From Fodinibius saliphilus (GTDB taxonomy: Bacteria; Bacteroidota; Rhodothermia; Balneolales; Balneolaceae): DNA of 64,000 nt. Made by a program: the position numbers and the translations under genes. Below the pieces are notes generated by a model. That model was not told the origin of the DNA, searched no databases, and saw only the letters and a list, made by a program, of their open reading frames with translations. Below, in pieces: positions 36,191 through 45,200 of the stretch. Position 1 is the stretch's first letter. Each line of letters starts with the position of its first letter. Location: assembly GCF_005869845.1 (NCBI RefSeq), contig NZ_VAWF01000003.1, positions 463,913-527,912 on the forward strand, given 5' to 3'.

Positions 36191-39106
36191 ATGAGCATCA
36201 ATTTTGATAAGGAACGCTTTTTACACCGCCATATAGGACCCGACGAAGAGCAGAAAAGCGAGATGCTTTCTGCTATCAAAGCTTCGTCACTGGAACAACT
36301 GATGGATGAAACAATACCTGAAGGAATAAGACTTAGTGAAGGGCTCGGGCTTGATGAGCCGATGAGTGAGTTTCGATTCCTGGAAGATTTTAAGAAATTA
36401 GCGGCAAAGAATGAGGTTTATGAGTCGTTTATTGGGATGGGGTACCATGATACCTTAACGCCTAATGTTATTTTACGCAATGTGCTTGAAAATCCCGGTT
36501 GGTACACGGCTTATACTCCGTATCAGGCTGAGATTGCACAAGGTCGGTTAGAAGCACTGATCAATTTCCAAACGTTGGTTTCAGATCTAACTGGACGTGA
36601 ACTTGCCAATGCATCGTTGCTGGATGAAGGAACAGCTGCCGCTGAAGGGATGTCAATGCTCTATTCTACACGACGGGGAGCAAAGAGAAAGAAAGCGGAG
36701 ACGTTTTTTGTATCCGAAAAATGTCACCCCCAAACAATAGAAGTAGTAGAGGGGCGTGCAGAACCGCTGGGTATTGAAGTTATTGTTGGAGACCATAGCG
36801 AGCTGGATGTTACAGATGAAGAACTGTTTGGCATATTATTACAATATCCGGCTACTGACGGTTCGGTGGAGGATTATACCAGTCTCATTGAAGCAGCACA
36901 CGAAAGTGGAGTAAAGGCGATAGTTGCCGCAGACTTATTGAGTTTGACTCTCTTAACCCCTCCCGGAGAAATGGGGGCCGATGTTGTTGTGGGTTCTACT
37001 CAACGTTTTGGGGTCCCGATGGGATATGGCGGACCACATGCAGCTTATTTTGCTACAAGAGAAAAGTATAAGCGTAAGATTCCGGGGCGGATAATTGGTG
37101 TTTCTCAGGATACGGAAGAAAATCCCGTGTATCGTATGGCATTACAAACCCGGGAACAGCACATTCGCAGAGAAAAAGCAACGTCAAACATCTGTACAGC
37201 CCAGGTACTTCTGGCTGTTATTGCAGGATTTTACGCAGTTTATCATGGGCCTAAAGGATTACGACGGATTGCAGAGCGTATTCACGGTTTAGCAAAAATT
37301 GCTGATAAGGGATTACAAGAGCTTGGTTTTAATGTAAAGACTGACTGTTACTTTGATACTTTAAAAGTAGCACTGGATAGCCAAGACCAGAAAGAGGAAC
37401 TTCGGAAGGTTGCTTTGGACCAAGAATTTAATCTCCGATATTTTGATGAAGCGGCAGTCGGTATTGCTTTTGATGAAGTGAAGGATCTGGATCATGTGAA
37501 GCAGCTGCTCGATATTTTTGCTGTGGTACAAGGAATCGAAAATAGTGTTGATGTTGCTGCGCATTCCAAATCGGTTGAAGTCAATTACACGGAAAGGCTG
37601 TCTCGTACATCTAACTATCTGGAACACCCGGTCTTTAATTTATACCACTCTGAGCATGAGATGCTACGATACCTCAAGAAGCTGGAGAATAAAGATCTTT
37701 CTTTGGTGCATTCCATGATCTCGCTGGGCTCTTGTACGATGAAACTCAATGCTACAGCAGAGATGATTCCGCTGACTTGGGCTGAATTCGGCAAAATCCA
37801 TCCCTTTGCACCCGCAGAGCAGGCTCAAGGATATCACGAACTATTTGAAAAGTTTGAGGACCAGCTTAAGGCGATAACGGGATTTCCCGCTGTTTCGCTG
37901 CAACCCAACTCCGGTGCGCAGGGTGAGTTTTCTGGCTTGATGACTATTCGAGCTTATCACAAGCATCATGGCGACGAGCATCGCAATGTCACTATAGTCC
38001 CTGATTCGGCTCATGGTACGAATCCTGCAAGTGCTGTTATGGCTGGGATGGAAGTGGTAGTTACCAAGTGTGATGAACATGGCAATATTGATCTCGATGA
38101 CCTTCGCGAAAAGGTGGAAGCGAATAAAGAAAATCTCGCTGCACTGATGGTTACATATCCATCAACGCATGGGGTATTTGAAGAAGATATAAAAGAGATC
38201 TGCCAGGTTATCCATGATAATGGTGGATTAGTTTACATGGATGGAGCCAATATGAATGCCCAGGTAGGGCTTACCAGTCCTGCAGAAGTTGGGGCTGATG
38301 TGTGTCACCTCAACCTCCACAAAACATTTTGTATTCCCCACGGCGGTGGTGGCCCGGGGATGGGACCTATAGCTGCTACCGATGAGTTGGGGCCTTTCTT
38401 GCCCGGCAATGCTGTCATCGAAACCGGCGGCGAGCATGGTATTCCTGCTATTTCAGCAGCCCCGTGGGGGAGTGCTAGCATTCTTACCATTTCATATGCA
38501 TATATTAAGATGATGGGGGCCGAGGGATTAACTGAGGCGACAAAATATGCGATATTAAATGCGAACTACCTTAAAGAGCAGCTGAAAAGTCACTACCCGA
38601 TCTTGTATACAGGTAAAAATGGGCGAACAGCACATGAATTTATCGTGGATCTGCGTCCATTTAAACAGTCTGCCAATATTGGTTCTATTGATTTGGCCAA
38701 ACGGCTAATGGATTATGGTTTCCATGCCCCAACGATGTCGTTCCCGGTGCCGGGTACACTGATGGTTGAACCAACGGAAAGCGAATCCAAGGAAGAGCTT
38801 GACCGTTTCTGTGAAGCGATGATTGCGATACGAGAAGAAATTCGGGAGATCGAAGAAGAGCAGGCGGACTCCGAGGATAACGTACTTAAGAATGCTCCCC
38901 ATACGATGCGGGTAGCAATGGCCGAAGATTGGGATCATCCCTACAGTCGCGACAAAGCAATATTCCCGCTCGACTTCCTACGGTTCGATAAGTTTTGGCC
39001 GGCGGTTAGCCGTGTGGATGATGCTTATGGTGATCGTAACCTTATGTGCAGTTGTGTTCCGATGGATGCTTATGCCGAAGGACAAGAGCCGGAGGCAGTG
39101 GAATAA
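36191..39106 (+). CDS. gcvP: Glycine dehydrogenase (decarboxylating), P protein
   Basis: The protein is 971 aa from ATG 36191; a TTG three codons upstream is a weaker start. It is the full-length homodimeric-type P protein combining both halves of the family. The N-terminus is [17 protein letters not shown], followed by [15 protein letters not shown] and the N-half glycine-rich [18 protein letters not shown]. The C-half PLP-lysine motif is [19 protein letters not shown], and the C-terminus is [11 protein letters not shown]. It decarboxylates glycine, passing the aminomethyl group to lipoyl-GcvH. gcvT and gcvH are not in this window. Confidence 0.97.
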   Translation: MSINFDKERFLHRHIGPDEEQKSEMLSAIKASSLEQLMDETIPEGIRLSEGLGLDEPMSEFRFLEDFKKLAAKNEVYESFIGMGYHDTLTPNVILRNVLENPGWYTAYTPYQAEIAQGRLEALINFQTLVSDLTGRELANASLLDEGTAAAEGMSMLYSTRRGAKRKKAETFFVSEKCHPQTIEVVEGRAEPLGIEVIVGDHSELDVTDEELFGILLQYPATDGSVEDYTSLIEAAHESGVKAIVAADLLSLTLLTPPGEMGADVVVGSTQRFGVPMGYGGPHAAYFATREKYKRKIPGRIIGVSQDTEENPVYRMALQTREQHIRREKATSNICTAQVLLAVIAGFYAVYHGPKGLRRIAERIHGLAKIADKGLQELGFNVKTDCYFDTLKVALDSQDQKEELRKVALDQEFNLRYFDEAAVGIAFDEVKDLDHVKQLLDIFAVVQGIENSVDVAAHSKSVEVNYTERLSRTSNYLEHPVFNLYHSEHEMLRYLKKLENKDLSLVHSMISLGSCTMKLNATAEMIPLTWAEFGKIHPFAPAEQAQGYHELFEKFEDQLKAITGFPAVSLQPNSGAQGEFSGLMTIRAYHKHHGDEHRNVTIVPDSAHGTNPASAVMAGMEVVVTKCDEHGNIDLDDLREKVEANKENLAALMVTYPSTHGVFEEDIKEICQVIHDNGGLVYMDGANMNAQVGLTSPAEVGADVCHLNLHKTFCIPHGGGGPGMGPIAATDELGPFLPGNAVIETGGEHGIPAISAAPWGSASILTISYAYIKMMGAEGLTEATKYAILNANYLKEQLKSHYPILYTGKNGRTAHEFIVDLRPFKQSANIGSIDLAKRLMDYGFHAPTMSFPVPGTLMVEPTESESKEELDRFCEAMIAIREEIREIEEEQADSEDNVLKNAPHTMRVAMAEDWDHPYSRDKAIFPLDFLRFDKFWPAVSRVDDAYGDRNLMCSCVPMDAYAEGQEPEAVE

Positions 39107-39130
39107 ATATTTATTTCCACTACTAAACAG

Positions 39131-39236
39131 CTTAGCCCGCGGATGAATCCGAGGGCTAAGTATCTTTTTTAAAGCCCACTTAAAGTGGGCTTTGGTTTTT
39201 CTTCTTAGCCTGGTGCTTCATCTTCAGGCGGAGAGG
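39131..39236. repeat. Paired inverted REP element (left copy)
   Basis: Two REP-like units face each other: GATGAATCCGAGGGCTAAG (39142-39160) and CTTAGCCTGGTGCTTCAT (39204-39221), with a perfect palindrome AAAGCCCACTT/AAGTGGGCTTT (39171-39193) between them. A near-identical array lies on the other side of the transposase gene. The first arm plus its T-run may also terminate gcvP. Confidence 0.85.
39171..39193. terminator. Bidirectional terminator palindrome
   Basis: Perfect 11-bp stem AAAGCCCACTT with one-base centre, flanked by T-runs on the left (TCTTTTTT) and a TTTGGTTTTT stretch on the right. It can stop gcvP and the transposase from either side. Confidence 0.75.
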
Positions 39237-39684
39237 GGAACAGCTTTCTATTATCATAATCAATCTCATGCTTATCTAAAAAAGCTGCGAATTCATCTTT
39301 ATATGTTATTTCTGAATGGTGTTCTTTCTGCCTTTTGATATAATTGATGGTGGTCGGAAGCAGCGATTTGTTAATGCTAAAAGCACCATATCCTTTCTGC
39401 CACCGGAACTTTTCTTTATCAAAATGATACTTGTTGAGCCATCTTGAGGAACTACCTTTGATAATTTGAGCTGCTTTACTGACCGGAAATTTAGGTGGCA
39501 TAGTTAATAAAATATGCAGGTGAGTTTGAGTACCACCAATGGCTAATATTTTTAGTTCCTGATCTTCAGCATGATCTCGGATATAAGATTGGAGTTGATG
39601 CTCGAAATCTTGTTTCAGGCTTGGTGCTCGATATTTTGTGCTGAAAACAAGATGAATATAAATTTGTGAATAAGTATTGCTCAT
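39205..39684 (-). CDS. REP-associated tyrosine transposase (IS200/Y1-like)
   Basis: The protein is 159 aa, typical of single-domain Y1 transposases. The histidine-hydrophobic-histidine metal motif is GTQTHLHILLTMP, and the catalytic Tyr is likely in TTINYIKRQKEHH. The N-terminus YSQIYIHLVFSTKYR is diagnostic of this family. The gene is single-copy and flanked by REP pairs on both sides (39131-39236 and 39786-39880), the hallmark of RAYTs rather than ordinary insertion sequences. Its last codons (EDEAPG) lie inside the left repeat, so gene end and repeat have evolved together. Confidence 0.92.
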   Translation of the reverse strand: MSNTYSQIYIHLVFSTKYRAPSLKQDFEHQLQSYIRDHAEDQELKILAIGGTQTHLHILLTMPPKFPVSKAAQIIKGSSSRWLNKYHFDKEKFRWQKGYGAFSINKSLLPTTINYIKRQKEHHSEITYKDEFAAFLDKHEIDYDNRKLFPSPPEDEAPG

Positions 39685-39785
39685 ATCATACTCTTGATTT
39701 GTTGACCTTTAAGAGTATGATCGATTTGAAAAGAAATACTCACAAAAATTTTCTTCATGGAAGAGTCTGCTGCTATTTTATCTAG

Positions 39786-39880
39786 GGATGAATCCGTAGG
39801 CTAAGCATCTTTTTAAAGCCCACTTAAAGTGGGCTTTGGGTTGTCTTCTTAGCCTGATGATTCATCGTCAGGCGGAAAGG
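39786..39880. repeat. Paired inverted REP element (right copy)
   Basis: Same organisation as the left copy: GATGAATCCGTAGGCTAAG, the same palindrome AAAGCCCACTT/AAGTGGGCTTT (39815-39837), then inverted CTTAGCCTGATGATTCAT. Direct-repeat relationship to the left copy with only scattered base changes; lacks the leading CTTAGCCC of the left copy. Confidence 0.85.
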
Positions 39881-39906
39881 TGAATGGCTATATAATTTCG
39901 TTGAAA

Positions 39907-40362
39907 TTATTTTCGGCTTATAAAACTCTTAATTTTCATGTCGCCCATTAATGTACGATGTACCGGACACTTTTTTGAGATATCCAGCATACGATCGAGT
40001 TGTTTCTCACTGAGGTCGCCCTCGATAATAAGTTCCTTTTCAATAACATCTATCTTACTATTAGGGTCATCACAGTTTTCACAGTCCTCATTGTGCCGTT
40101 TATTGTGGCGAAGTTCCATATACATATCATCAACTTTCCAACCCTTTCTGTTGGCATACATTTTTACCGTCATAACGGTGCAGGTTCCCAGAGACATCAG
40201 TAAATAATCATATGGGTCAGGCCCCTTGTCCTTTCCGCCTTCAACAGAGGTAGGTTCATCGCCCAAAAGCTCGTGACTGCCGGCAGTTAAGGTAGTAGTA
40301 AACTCTTCATCTTTGGGTAAGTGTGCATGCACAATTTTTTTCTTGTTGGAATCAGTTGCCAT
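39907..40362 (-). CDS. OsmC-family protein
   Basis: The protein is 151 aa. OsmC/Ohr features include the N-terminal strand region and the PDPYDYLLMSLGTCTVMTVK helix carrying the first conserved Cys. The second conserved Cys lies in ISKKCPVHRTLMGDMKI. The two cysteines are the usual peroxidatic pair that reduces organic hydroperoxides. The variable acidic insert (RHNEDCENCDDPNSK) and the C-terminal PVHRTL fit the YhfA-like subgroup rather than Ohr. Confidence 0.9.
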   Translation of the reverse strand: MATDSNKKKIVHAHLPKDEEFTTTLTAGSHELLGDEPTSVEGGKDKGPDPYDYLLMSLGTCTVMTVKMYANRKGWKVDDMYMELRHNKRHNEDCENCDDPNSKIDVIEKELIIEGDLSEKQLDRMLDISKKCPVHRTLMGDMKIKSFISRK

Positions 40363-40538
40363 AGTGTAATTGGGTTAGGTGAAGATTAATGTATGTAATC
40401 TGCCATAACGTAATGATATGTTGGCTGGGTTTCATTGGTTATTCAAACTGGGATAACATAATCATTATTGAGAGTTAAAAGTTAGGCTACGGTCAGTTAA
40501 TATATGATTCCTTTCTTAAAGAAAAACTGCTATCAATT

Positions 40539-41357
40539 ATGACTAACAAACGTACTGTAGATATTGTAGTGCTTTCAGACTTACACCTGGGTACCGTAGG
40601 ATGTCATGCCATAGAATTAACCCAATATTTAAATTCCATTGAACCTCAAACTTTGGTACTTAACGGAGACATATTTGATATCTGGAATTTTAAAAAGTAT
40701 TACTGGCCGGAATCACATATGCAGGTGGTAAAATGTTTTTTGAGCCTGATGGCTAATGGTACCGATATCTATTACTTAACGGGTAATCACGACGAAGTTA
40801 TTCGCAAAATTACAAGTCTGCAGTTAGGTCCCCTGTTTGTTAAAGATAAGCTAGTACTGGATCTAAATGGTGAAAAGTGCTGGATTTTTCATGGTGATAT
40901 TTTTGATATCACCATGAAGCAGACCCGATGGATTGCTAAAATCGGGGGCAAGGGATATGATATGCTTATCCTGTTAAACAGGGCGGTAAATTGGCTGCTT
41001 AAAAAGATGGGTAGAAATAAGATTTCTCTCTCCAAAAAGATCAAAGACAGTGTGAAAAAAGCGGTACGGTTTATAGATGATTTTGAAGTTTCCGCGATGG
41101 ATTTGGCCATACAAAATGGATACGATTACGTGATATGCGGACATATTCACCAACCTAAAATAAGAGGATATGAAAATGAAGAGGGGTCGGTTATTTATAT
41201 GAATTCCGGGGATTGGATCGAGAACCTGACCGCTCTCGAATATAATGGCAAAGGGTGGGAGATGTATAGGTATGCCGAAGATGACTTTATTGATAAAGAG
41301 CAGTCGGTAAGCATTCCGGTACGACAACGCTTTAAAGAGGTAGAGCTGATAGGATGA
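40539..41357 (+). CDS. UDP-2,3-diacylglucosamine pyrophosphatase-like metallophosphoesterase (LpxH family)
   Basis: The protein is 272 aa. Metallophosphoesterase metal motifs in order: VVLSDLHLGT (D, H), VLNGDIFDIWNF (GD), YYLTGNHDEVIRK (GNHD), a His in WIFHGDIFD, and CGHIHQPKIRGYE (GHxH). The strongly hydrophobic, Lys-rich insert after ~residue 140 is characteristic of LpxH/LpxH2-like lipid A enzymes. It probably cleaves a nucleotide-linked lipid at the inner membrane. It overlaps the following glycosyltransferase by 4 bases (ATGA), suggesting a joint role in envelope glycolipid synthesis. Confidence 0.87.
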   Translation: MTNKRTVDIVVLSDLHLGTVGCHAIELTQYLNSIEPQTLVLNGDIFDIWNFKKYYWPESHMQVVKCFLSLMANGTDIYYLTGNHDEVIRKITSLQLGPLFVKDKLVLDLNGEKCWIFHGDIFDITMKQTRWIAKIGGKGYDMLILLNRAVNWLLKKMGRNKISLSKKIKDSVKKAVRFIDDFEVSAMDLAIQNGYDYVICGHIHQPKIRGYENEEGSVIYMNSGDWIENLTALEYNGKGWEMYRYAEDDFIDKEQSVSIPVRQRFKEVELIG

Positions 41358-42391
41358 ATATACTCTATGGCATTCAGGGTACGGGGCACGGACATATCAG
41401 CAGGGCGCGGGAGGTTCTCCCCGAACTGCAAAAGCATGCAGTGGTGGATGTAATGGTCAGCGGACATAACAATCAGTTGTCTATAAAAGAGGATATTAAA
41501 TATCAGAAGTATGGGATAAGTCTTTCGTATGATAATAACGGGGGAATTGCGGTATTGGATACTCTTCGTGATTTTCGGCCGATCCGGTTTCTTAGTGATG
41601 TACAGTCAGTATTTGTCACGGATTATGATTTAGTAATAAGTGATTATGAACCGGTATCGGCTTGGGCGGCCAAGTTGGAAGATGTACCTTCAATTGGCTT
41701 GAGTCATCAAGCTTCTTTTCTATCTGCTTTAACGCCGCGGCCTCCCCAAAAATCATTGGTTGCAGAAGTACTATTCAAGCATTTTTCTCCAGTAGATTAC
41801 CCTATAGGATTTCATTTTCTGCAATATGATCACTTTATAGAGCCTCCAATTATTCGTTCAGCTATTCGGGAGGTCGAACAGTGTGCCGGGAATCATGTGA
41901 CGGTGTATCTTCCCGCGTATCATCACAAAGTATTGCAAGAGATATTTGCTCCTTTTACCATGGTTGATTGGCATATTTTTTCACCCTATTGCGAACAGTA
42001 CCATCGGAAAGGTAGTACTGAGGTTCATCCCATTAGCCATCAACAATTTCTAGATAGTTTTGCCTCTTGCAGGGGCGTTATCTGTAATGCAGGATTTGAA
42101 ACCTGTTCTGAAGCAATGTACCTGGGAAAAAAACTATTGGCTGTGCCTATCCGAAATCAGTATGAGCAAGAATGCAATGTTGCTGCCTTGAAAAGTATAG
42201 GAGTTGAAACTGTTGAAACATTAAATAACTGCGAAAAAGAGCTAAAGCAATGGTTGGACCAAAAAAAACTATTAAGATTGGATGCTATCGCTGATCCTAA
42301 AATGATAGTTGAAGAGATTATAAAACAAGCTGATGCCCTTACGACTAAACAATCCCAAAATCGTAGTCGATCTGGGCTAAGACTCTTCTAA
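41354..42391 (+). CDS. GT-B-type glycosyltransferase (MurG/Glyco_trans_1_3-like)
   Basis: The protein is 345 aa. The N-terminal Rossmann signature is NILYGIQGTGHGHISRARE, as in the PF13528-type transferase group. The second Rossmann half carries the nucleotide-sugar motif CNAGFETCSEAMYLGKKLLA. No membrane segment. Translationally coupled to the LpxH-like gene. It probably adds a sugar to the lipid product of that neighbour, by inference. The stop lies inside the 3' end of the convergent DinB gene (15-base overlap). Confidence 0.85.
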   Translation: MNILYGIQGTGHGHISRAREVLPELQKHAVVDVMVSGHNNQLSIKEDIKYQKYGISLSYDNNGGIAVLDTLRDFRPIRFLSDVQSVFVTDYDLVISDYEPVSAWAAKLEDVPSIGLSHQASFLSALTPRPPQKSLVAEVLFKHFSPVDYPIGFHFLQYDHFIEPPIIRSAIREVEQCAGNHVTVYLPAYHHKVLQEIFAPFTMVDWHIFSPYCEQYHRKGSTEVHPISHQQFLDSFASCRGVICNAGFETCSEAMYLGKKLLAVPIRNQYEQECNVAALKSIGVETVETLNNCEKELKQWLDQKKLLRLDAIADPKMIVEEIIKQADALTTKQSQNRSRSGLRLF

Positions 42392-42931
42392 GGCTGACCC
42401 AAACCCATATCGTTCTTTTAGGATATTGTGGTGGTGTTGTTCATGACCAGCTATGATATAGACAAGAGCTCGTACTGATACGGTAACTCCGTTTGCAGTT
42501 CCTTTTCGAAGCGTTTGTTCTTTATCAAAACTGTTGAAAAGACTGATATTAGCATTCCGAAGCGCATCATATTCAGTAGATAAACTTTGAATGCTTCGAC
42601 TGTCAAAGTTGGCATTCTTAACGTATTCGTCTTGGTCATAGCCGGGAAGAGATTGTTCTTCACCCCGGCTAATGCTAAGCGCCCGGTACGCCATAATACG
42701 TTCGGTATCGATAAGATGACCAATGACTTCTTTCACACTCCATTTGCCTTCTTCATAACAATAGCCAGCCTCTTCCGGAGCTAGCTGTTGTATAAAAGCA
42801 TAGGTTTTTTGTCCTTGATTAATGAGCGCTTGTAGTACATTTGATTCGGTAACCCGTTCTATATATCGTTGATAGAATTCTCCATATTCATTGGGTGCTG
42901 GAGTATTTTCTTCCCATGTGAAAAGGGCCAT
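42377..42931 (-). CDS. DinB-family protein
   Basis: The protein is 184 aa. The four-helix DinB/YfiT fold has the three metal-binding His spaced as in the family: IGHLIDTERIMA near residue 70, and the pair in IAGHEQHHHNILKERYG near 165-172. Such proteins are thiol-dependent S-transferases or stress enzymes; substrate unknown. The coding end overlaps that of the convergent glycosyltransferase by 15 bases, which rules out terminators between them and allows transcript overlap. Confidence 0.9.
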   Translation of the reverse strand: MALFTWEENTPAPNEYGEFYQRYIERVTESNVLQALINQGQKTYAFIQQLAPEEAGYCYEEGKWSVKEVIGHLIDTERIMAYRALSISRGEEQSLPGYDQDEYVKNANFDSRSIQSLSTEYDALRNANISLFNSFDKEQTLRKGTANGVTVSVRALVYIIAGHEQHHHNILKERYGFGSALEES

Positions 42932-43005
42932 AGAGGGTGTGACATTTTAGGTTTAAGTTTGCTAAAAATTAGTAGTTTGAGCGTTCAGATAAAAATATCA
43001 TGAAA

Positions 43006-43031
43006 TAAAAAAGGCCGGATTACTCCGGCCC
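43006..43031 (-). terminator. Rho-independent terminator of the M16 operon
   Basis: On the minus strand GGGGCCGG, loop AGTAAT, CCGGCC then TTTTTTATT, beginning 21 bases after the stop codon of the second M16 gene. Confidence 0.9.
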
Positions 43032-43051
43032 CAAAAGAAAATGAATAGATT

Positions 43052-45157
43052 TTACTGATTGACCGTGTGACTTTCATAAGTCACATCAGAAGCAGTTTTT
43101 CCACTTTGCTTAGTTACCTGCTTGTGGGGATATGCCACCCCGTCTACTATTTTCCAGTTGGAATTTTGGGTTTCTACGTTCACCTGTTTACCAGCTCGGG
43201 GATTAAATTGCTTATACCGAATAATATCGGGATAGTAATCTTTAGGATCGATCAGTAAAACTACATTTGAACCATCTACGGATACATTGATTTTGTTGTA
43301 TGAGATGCCCTCTATTTCTTCCGTTTCTATAAACTGAGGGTCTACCTCTCTCGCATTCATGGCAATAGATAGGAAGCTCCTGTTGAGCGTGCTTTTGAAA
43401 TTTTTTGCGGATTGTGGGGGAAGCGACCGCTCACGACCGCCCATTGTCATGGTCCCAGAGCCATCTTTGTAGTCGAACTTAATCTTACCCATGGGACCTT
43501 CAATTGTTTGTTTAATAGCGTCGGGGAAGTTGATAGTAAGCTGGGTAGGCAGCTTTTGTCCTCGCATGGTTACCTCACCGGTAAGAGTAAGGGTGTTGAG
43601 TTTGGTATCGGTTTTGATAACTGCATTTGCCATTTTGTTGAGCAGCTGTTTTCCTTTTTGAGCGTCCCCATCTACTACTTTTTGTTCGCTACCCGGTTCT
43701 GGAATAGAAATATCAATTTTATTGACATCACCATATTTTTGTAGCTGGTTACCGATCTCATCCTTATTACCCACAACAAGGATTTCTAGTTTTTCAGGAT
43801 TAAGATACTCTTGGGCTACTTGTTGTACATCTTCGATAGTTGTGTTTTTAACACCTTCAATGTACTGCTCAAAAGCATTTTCAGCCAGTCCTCGGTATTC
43901 GTAGGACATCTGCTTGCGCAGTACTTCCTCGTAGCTGTCATACTCAAATACCGAAGAATTTAAGATTTGGTCCTTAGTATCTTGCAGTTCTTGTTGGGTA
44001 ATAGGTTCCTCTTGTAAACGTTCAATCTGTTTTATGATAGCATCAATAGCCTCTGAGGTAGTTGAGCTTTTTGTTTGAACGCCGGCAAAGAATACTCCCG
44101 GATAAAAACTATTCATTCCATATTGGCCAAATACAGCATAAGCAAGTCCCAGTTCAGTGCGTACTTTCTGCATCAAACGCCCTGAAAATCCGCCACTTAA
44201 AACACGGTTCATCACCTGTATTTTCGGATAGTCTGGATTGTCCCGTAGTCCACCTAAATGGCCCATTAAGACGAAACTCTGATTTACGTCAGATTTGTTA
44301 ATGAAATTGATAGAACTTTTGGCTTCATAGTTTACCTCAGGGAAAGTAAGCTCATTCTCATTGCCGGCAGGTATTTCGCGAAATGCATTACGTAGCTTTT
44401 GCTTCATTTCAGAGGCGTCAAAGTCACCCACAACGCCAACCATCATATTTTCAGCCACGAAATTGCTTTTGTGAAACTTTACTATGTCTTCACGACTGAT
44501 ATTATTGATAGTAGCATACTCATTATTTCGGCCATATACAGAGTTTTTGCCATAGATAAGTCGTTTAAATTCGCGGGATGCAATTTGCCGTGAATTATCA
44601 TTACGACGTGATATTCCAGACTTTTGTTGCTTTTTAGTGAGTTCAATTTTGTCTTTAGGAAACGCAGGATTTGTTAACACTTCAATAAAGACCGGAAGTA
44701 ACATTTCAAAGTCTTTTTTGAGTACATCCATACTGGCACTGCCAGATGAAAACCCCATACCAGTTTCAATGCTGGCAGCTTTGTTTTCAAGCAATGCGTT
44801 TAGAGAGTCAGCAGGGATATTATTAGTTCCCCCGGATCGTATTACAGAACCGGTAACTGATGCAAGTCCTGCTTTTTTATTAGGAACCTGCACGCCCCCC
44901 GTTTTAATTCTCGCATTAACATTTATAAGTGGGAGTTCATTATCCTGCACCAAAAAGAATTTAATGCCGTTATCAGTAGTAAAGGTTTCTACTTGAGGCT
45001 TCTCAAAATTACCTAACTCAGGGAATTCAAGCTTTTCGTGAGCACTGAGCTCTTGAGAAGCAGAAATATCACTTGACGGTGTTTCAGCAGTTTGTTGGGA
45101 GCCGGTGCAAGAAGTAATAAATGCAACCAGCAACATTAATATACTTAGTTTCTTCAT
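43052..45157 (-). CDS. M16-family protease-like lipoprotein lacking the zinc motif, extra C-terminal domain
   Basis: The protein is 701 aa from ATG 45157, which begins a clean lipoprotein signal MKKLSILMLLVAFITSC (Cys lipidated); longer frames from 45259 or 45181 would bury it. Residues ~60-470 are an M16 pair of domains, but the HxxEH zinc motif is absent (LASVTGSVIRSGG in its place), as in non-catalytic partner subunits. Residues ~480-700 form an added beta-rich domain resembling an outer-membrane-lipoprotein/LolA-like cup (NTLTLTGEVTMRG, GTMTMGGRERSLPP, NWKIVDGVAYPHK). Lies 43 bases downstream of the catalytic M16 gene, same operon. Confidence 0.87.
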   Translation of the reverse strand: MKKLSILMLLVAFITSCTGSQQTAETPSSDISASQELSAHEKLEFPELGNFEKPQVETFTTDNGIKFFLVQDNELPLINVNARIKTGGVQVPNKKAGLASVTGSVIRSGGTNNIPADSLNALLENKAASIETGMGFSSGSASMDVLKKDFEMLLPVFIEVLTNPAFPKDKIELTKKQQKSGISRRNDNSRQIASREFKRLIYGKNSVYGRNNEYATINNISREDIVKFHKSNFVAENMMVGVVGDFDASEMKQKLRNAFREIPAGNENELTFPEVNYEAKSSINFINKSDVNQSFVLMGHLGGLRDNPDYPKIQVMNRVLSGGFSGRLMQKVRTELGLAYAVFGQYGMNSFYPGVFFAGVQTKSSTTSEAIDAIIKQIERLQEEPITQQELQDTKDQILNSSVFEYDSYEEVLRKQMSYEYRGLAENAFEQYIEGVKNTTIEDVQQVAQEYLNPEKLEILVVGNKDEIGNQLQKYGDVNKIDISIPEPGSEQKVVDGDAQKGKQLLNKMANAVIKTDTKLNTLTLTGEVTMRGQKLPTQLTINFPDAIKQTIEGPMGKIKFDYKDGSGTMTMGGRERSLPPQSAKNFKSTLNRSFLSIAMNAREVDPQFIETEEIEGISYNKINVSVDGSNVVLLIDPKDYYPDIIRYKQFNPRAGKQVNVETQNSNWKIVDGVAYPHKQVTKQSGKTASDVTYESHTVNQ

Positions 45158-45200
45158 AGTAATAGAATACTTTGTGTTCATAAGTTGTTGGAGTTGTGAA

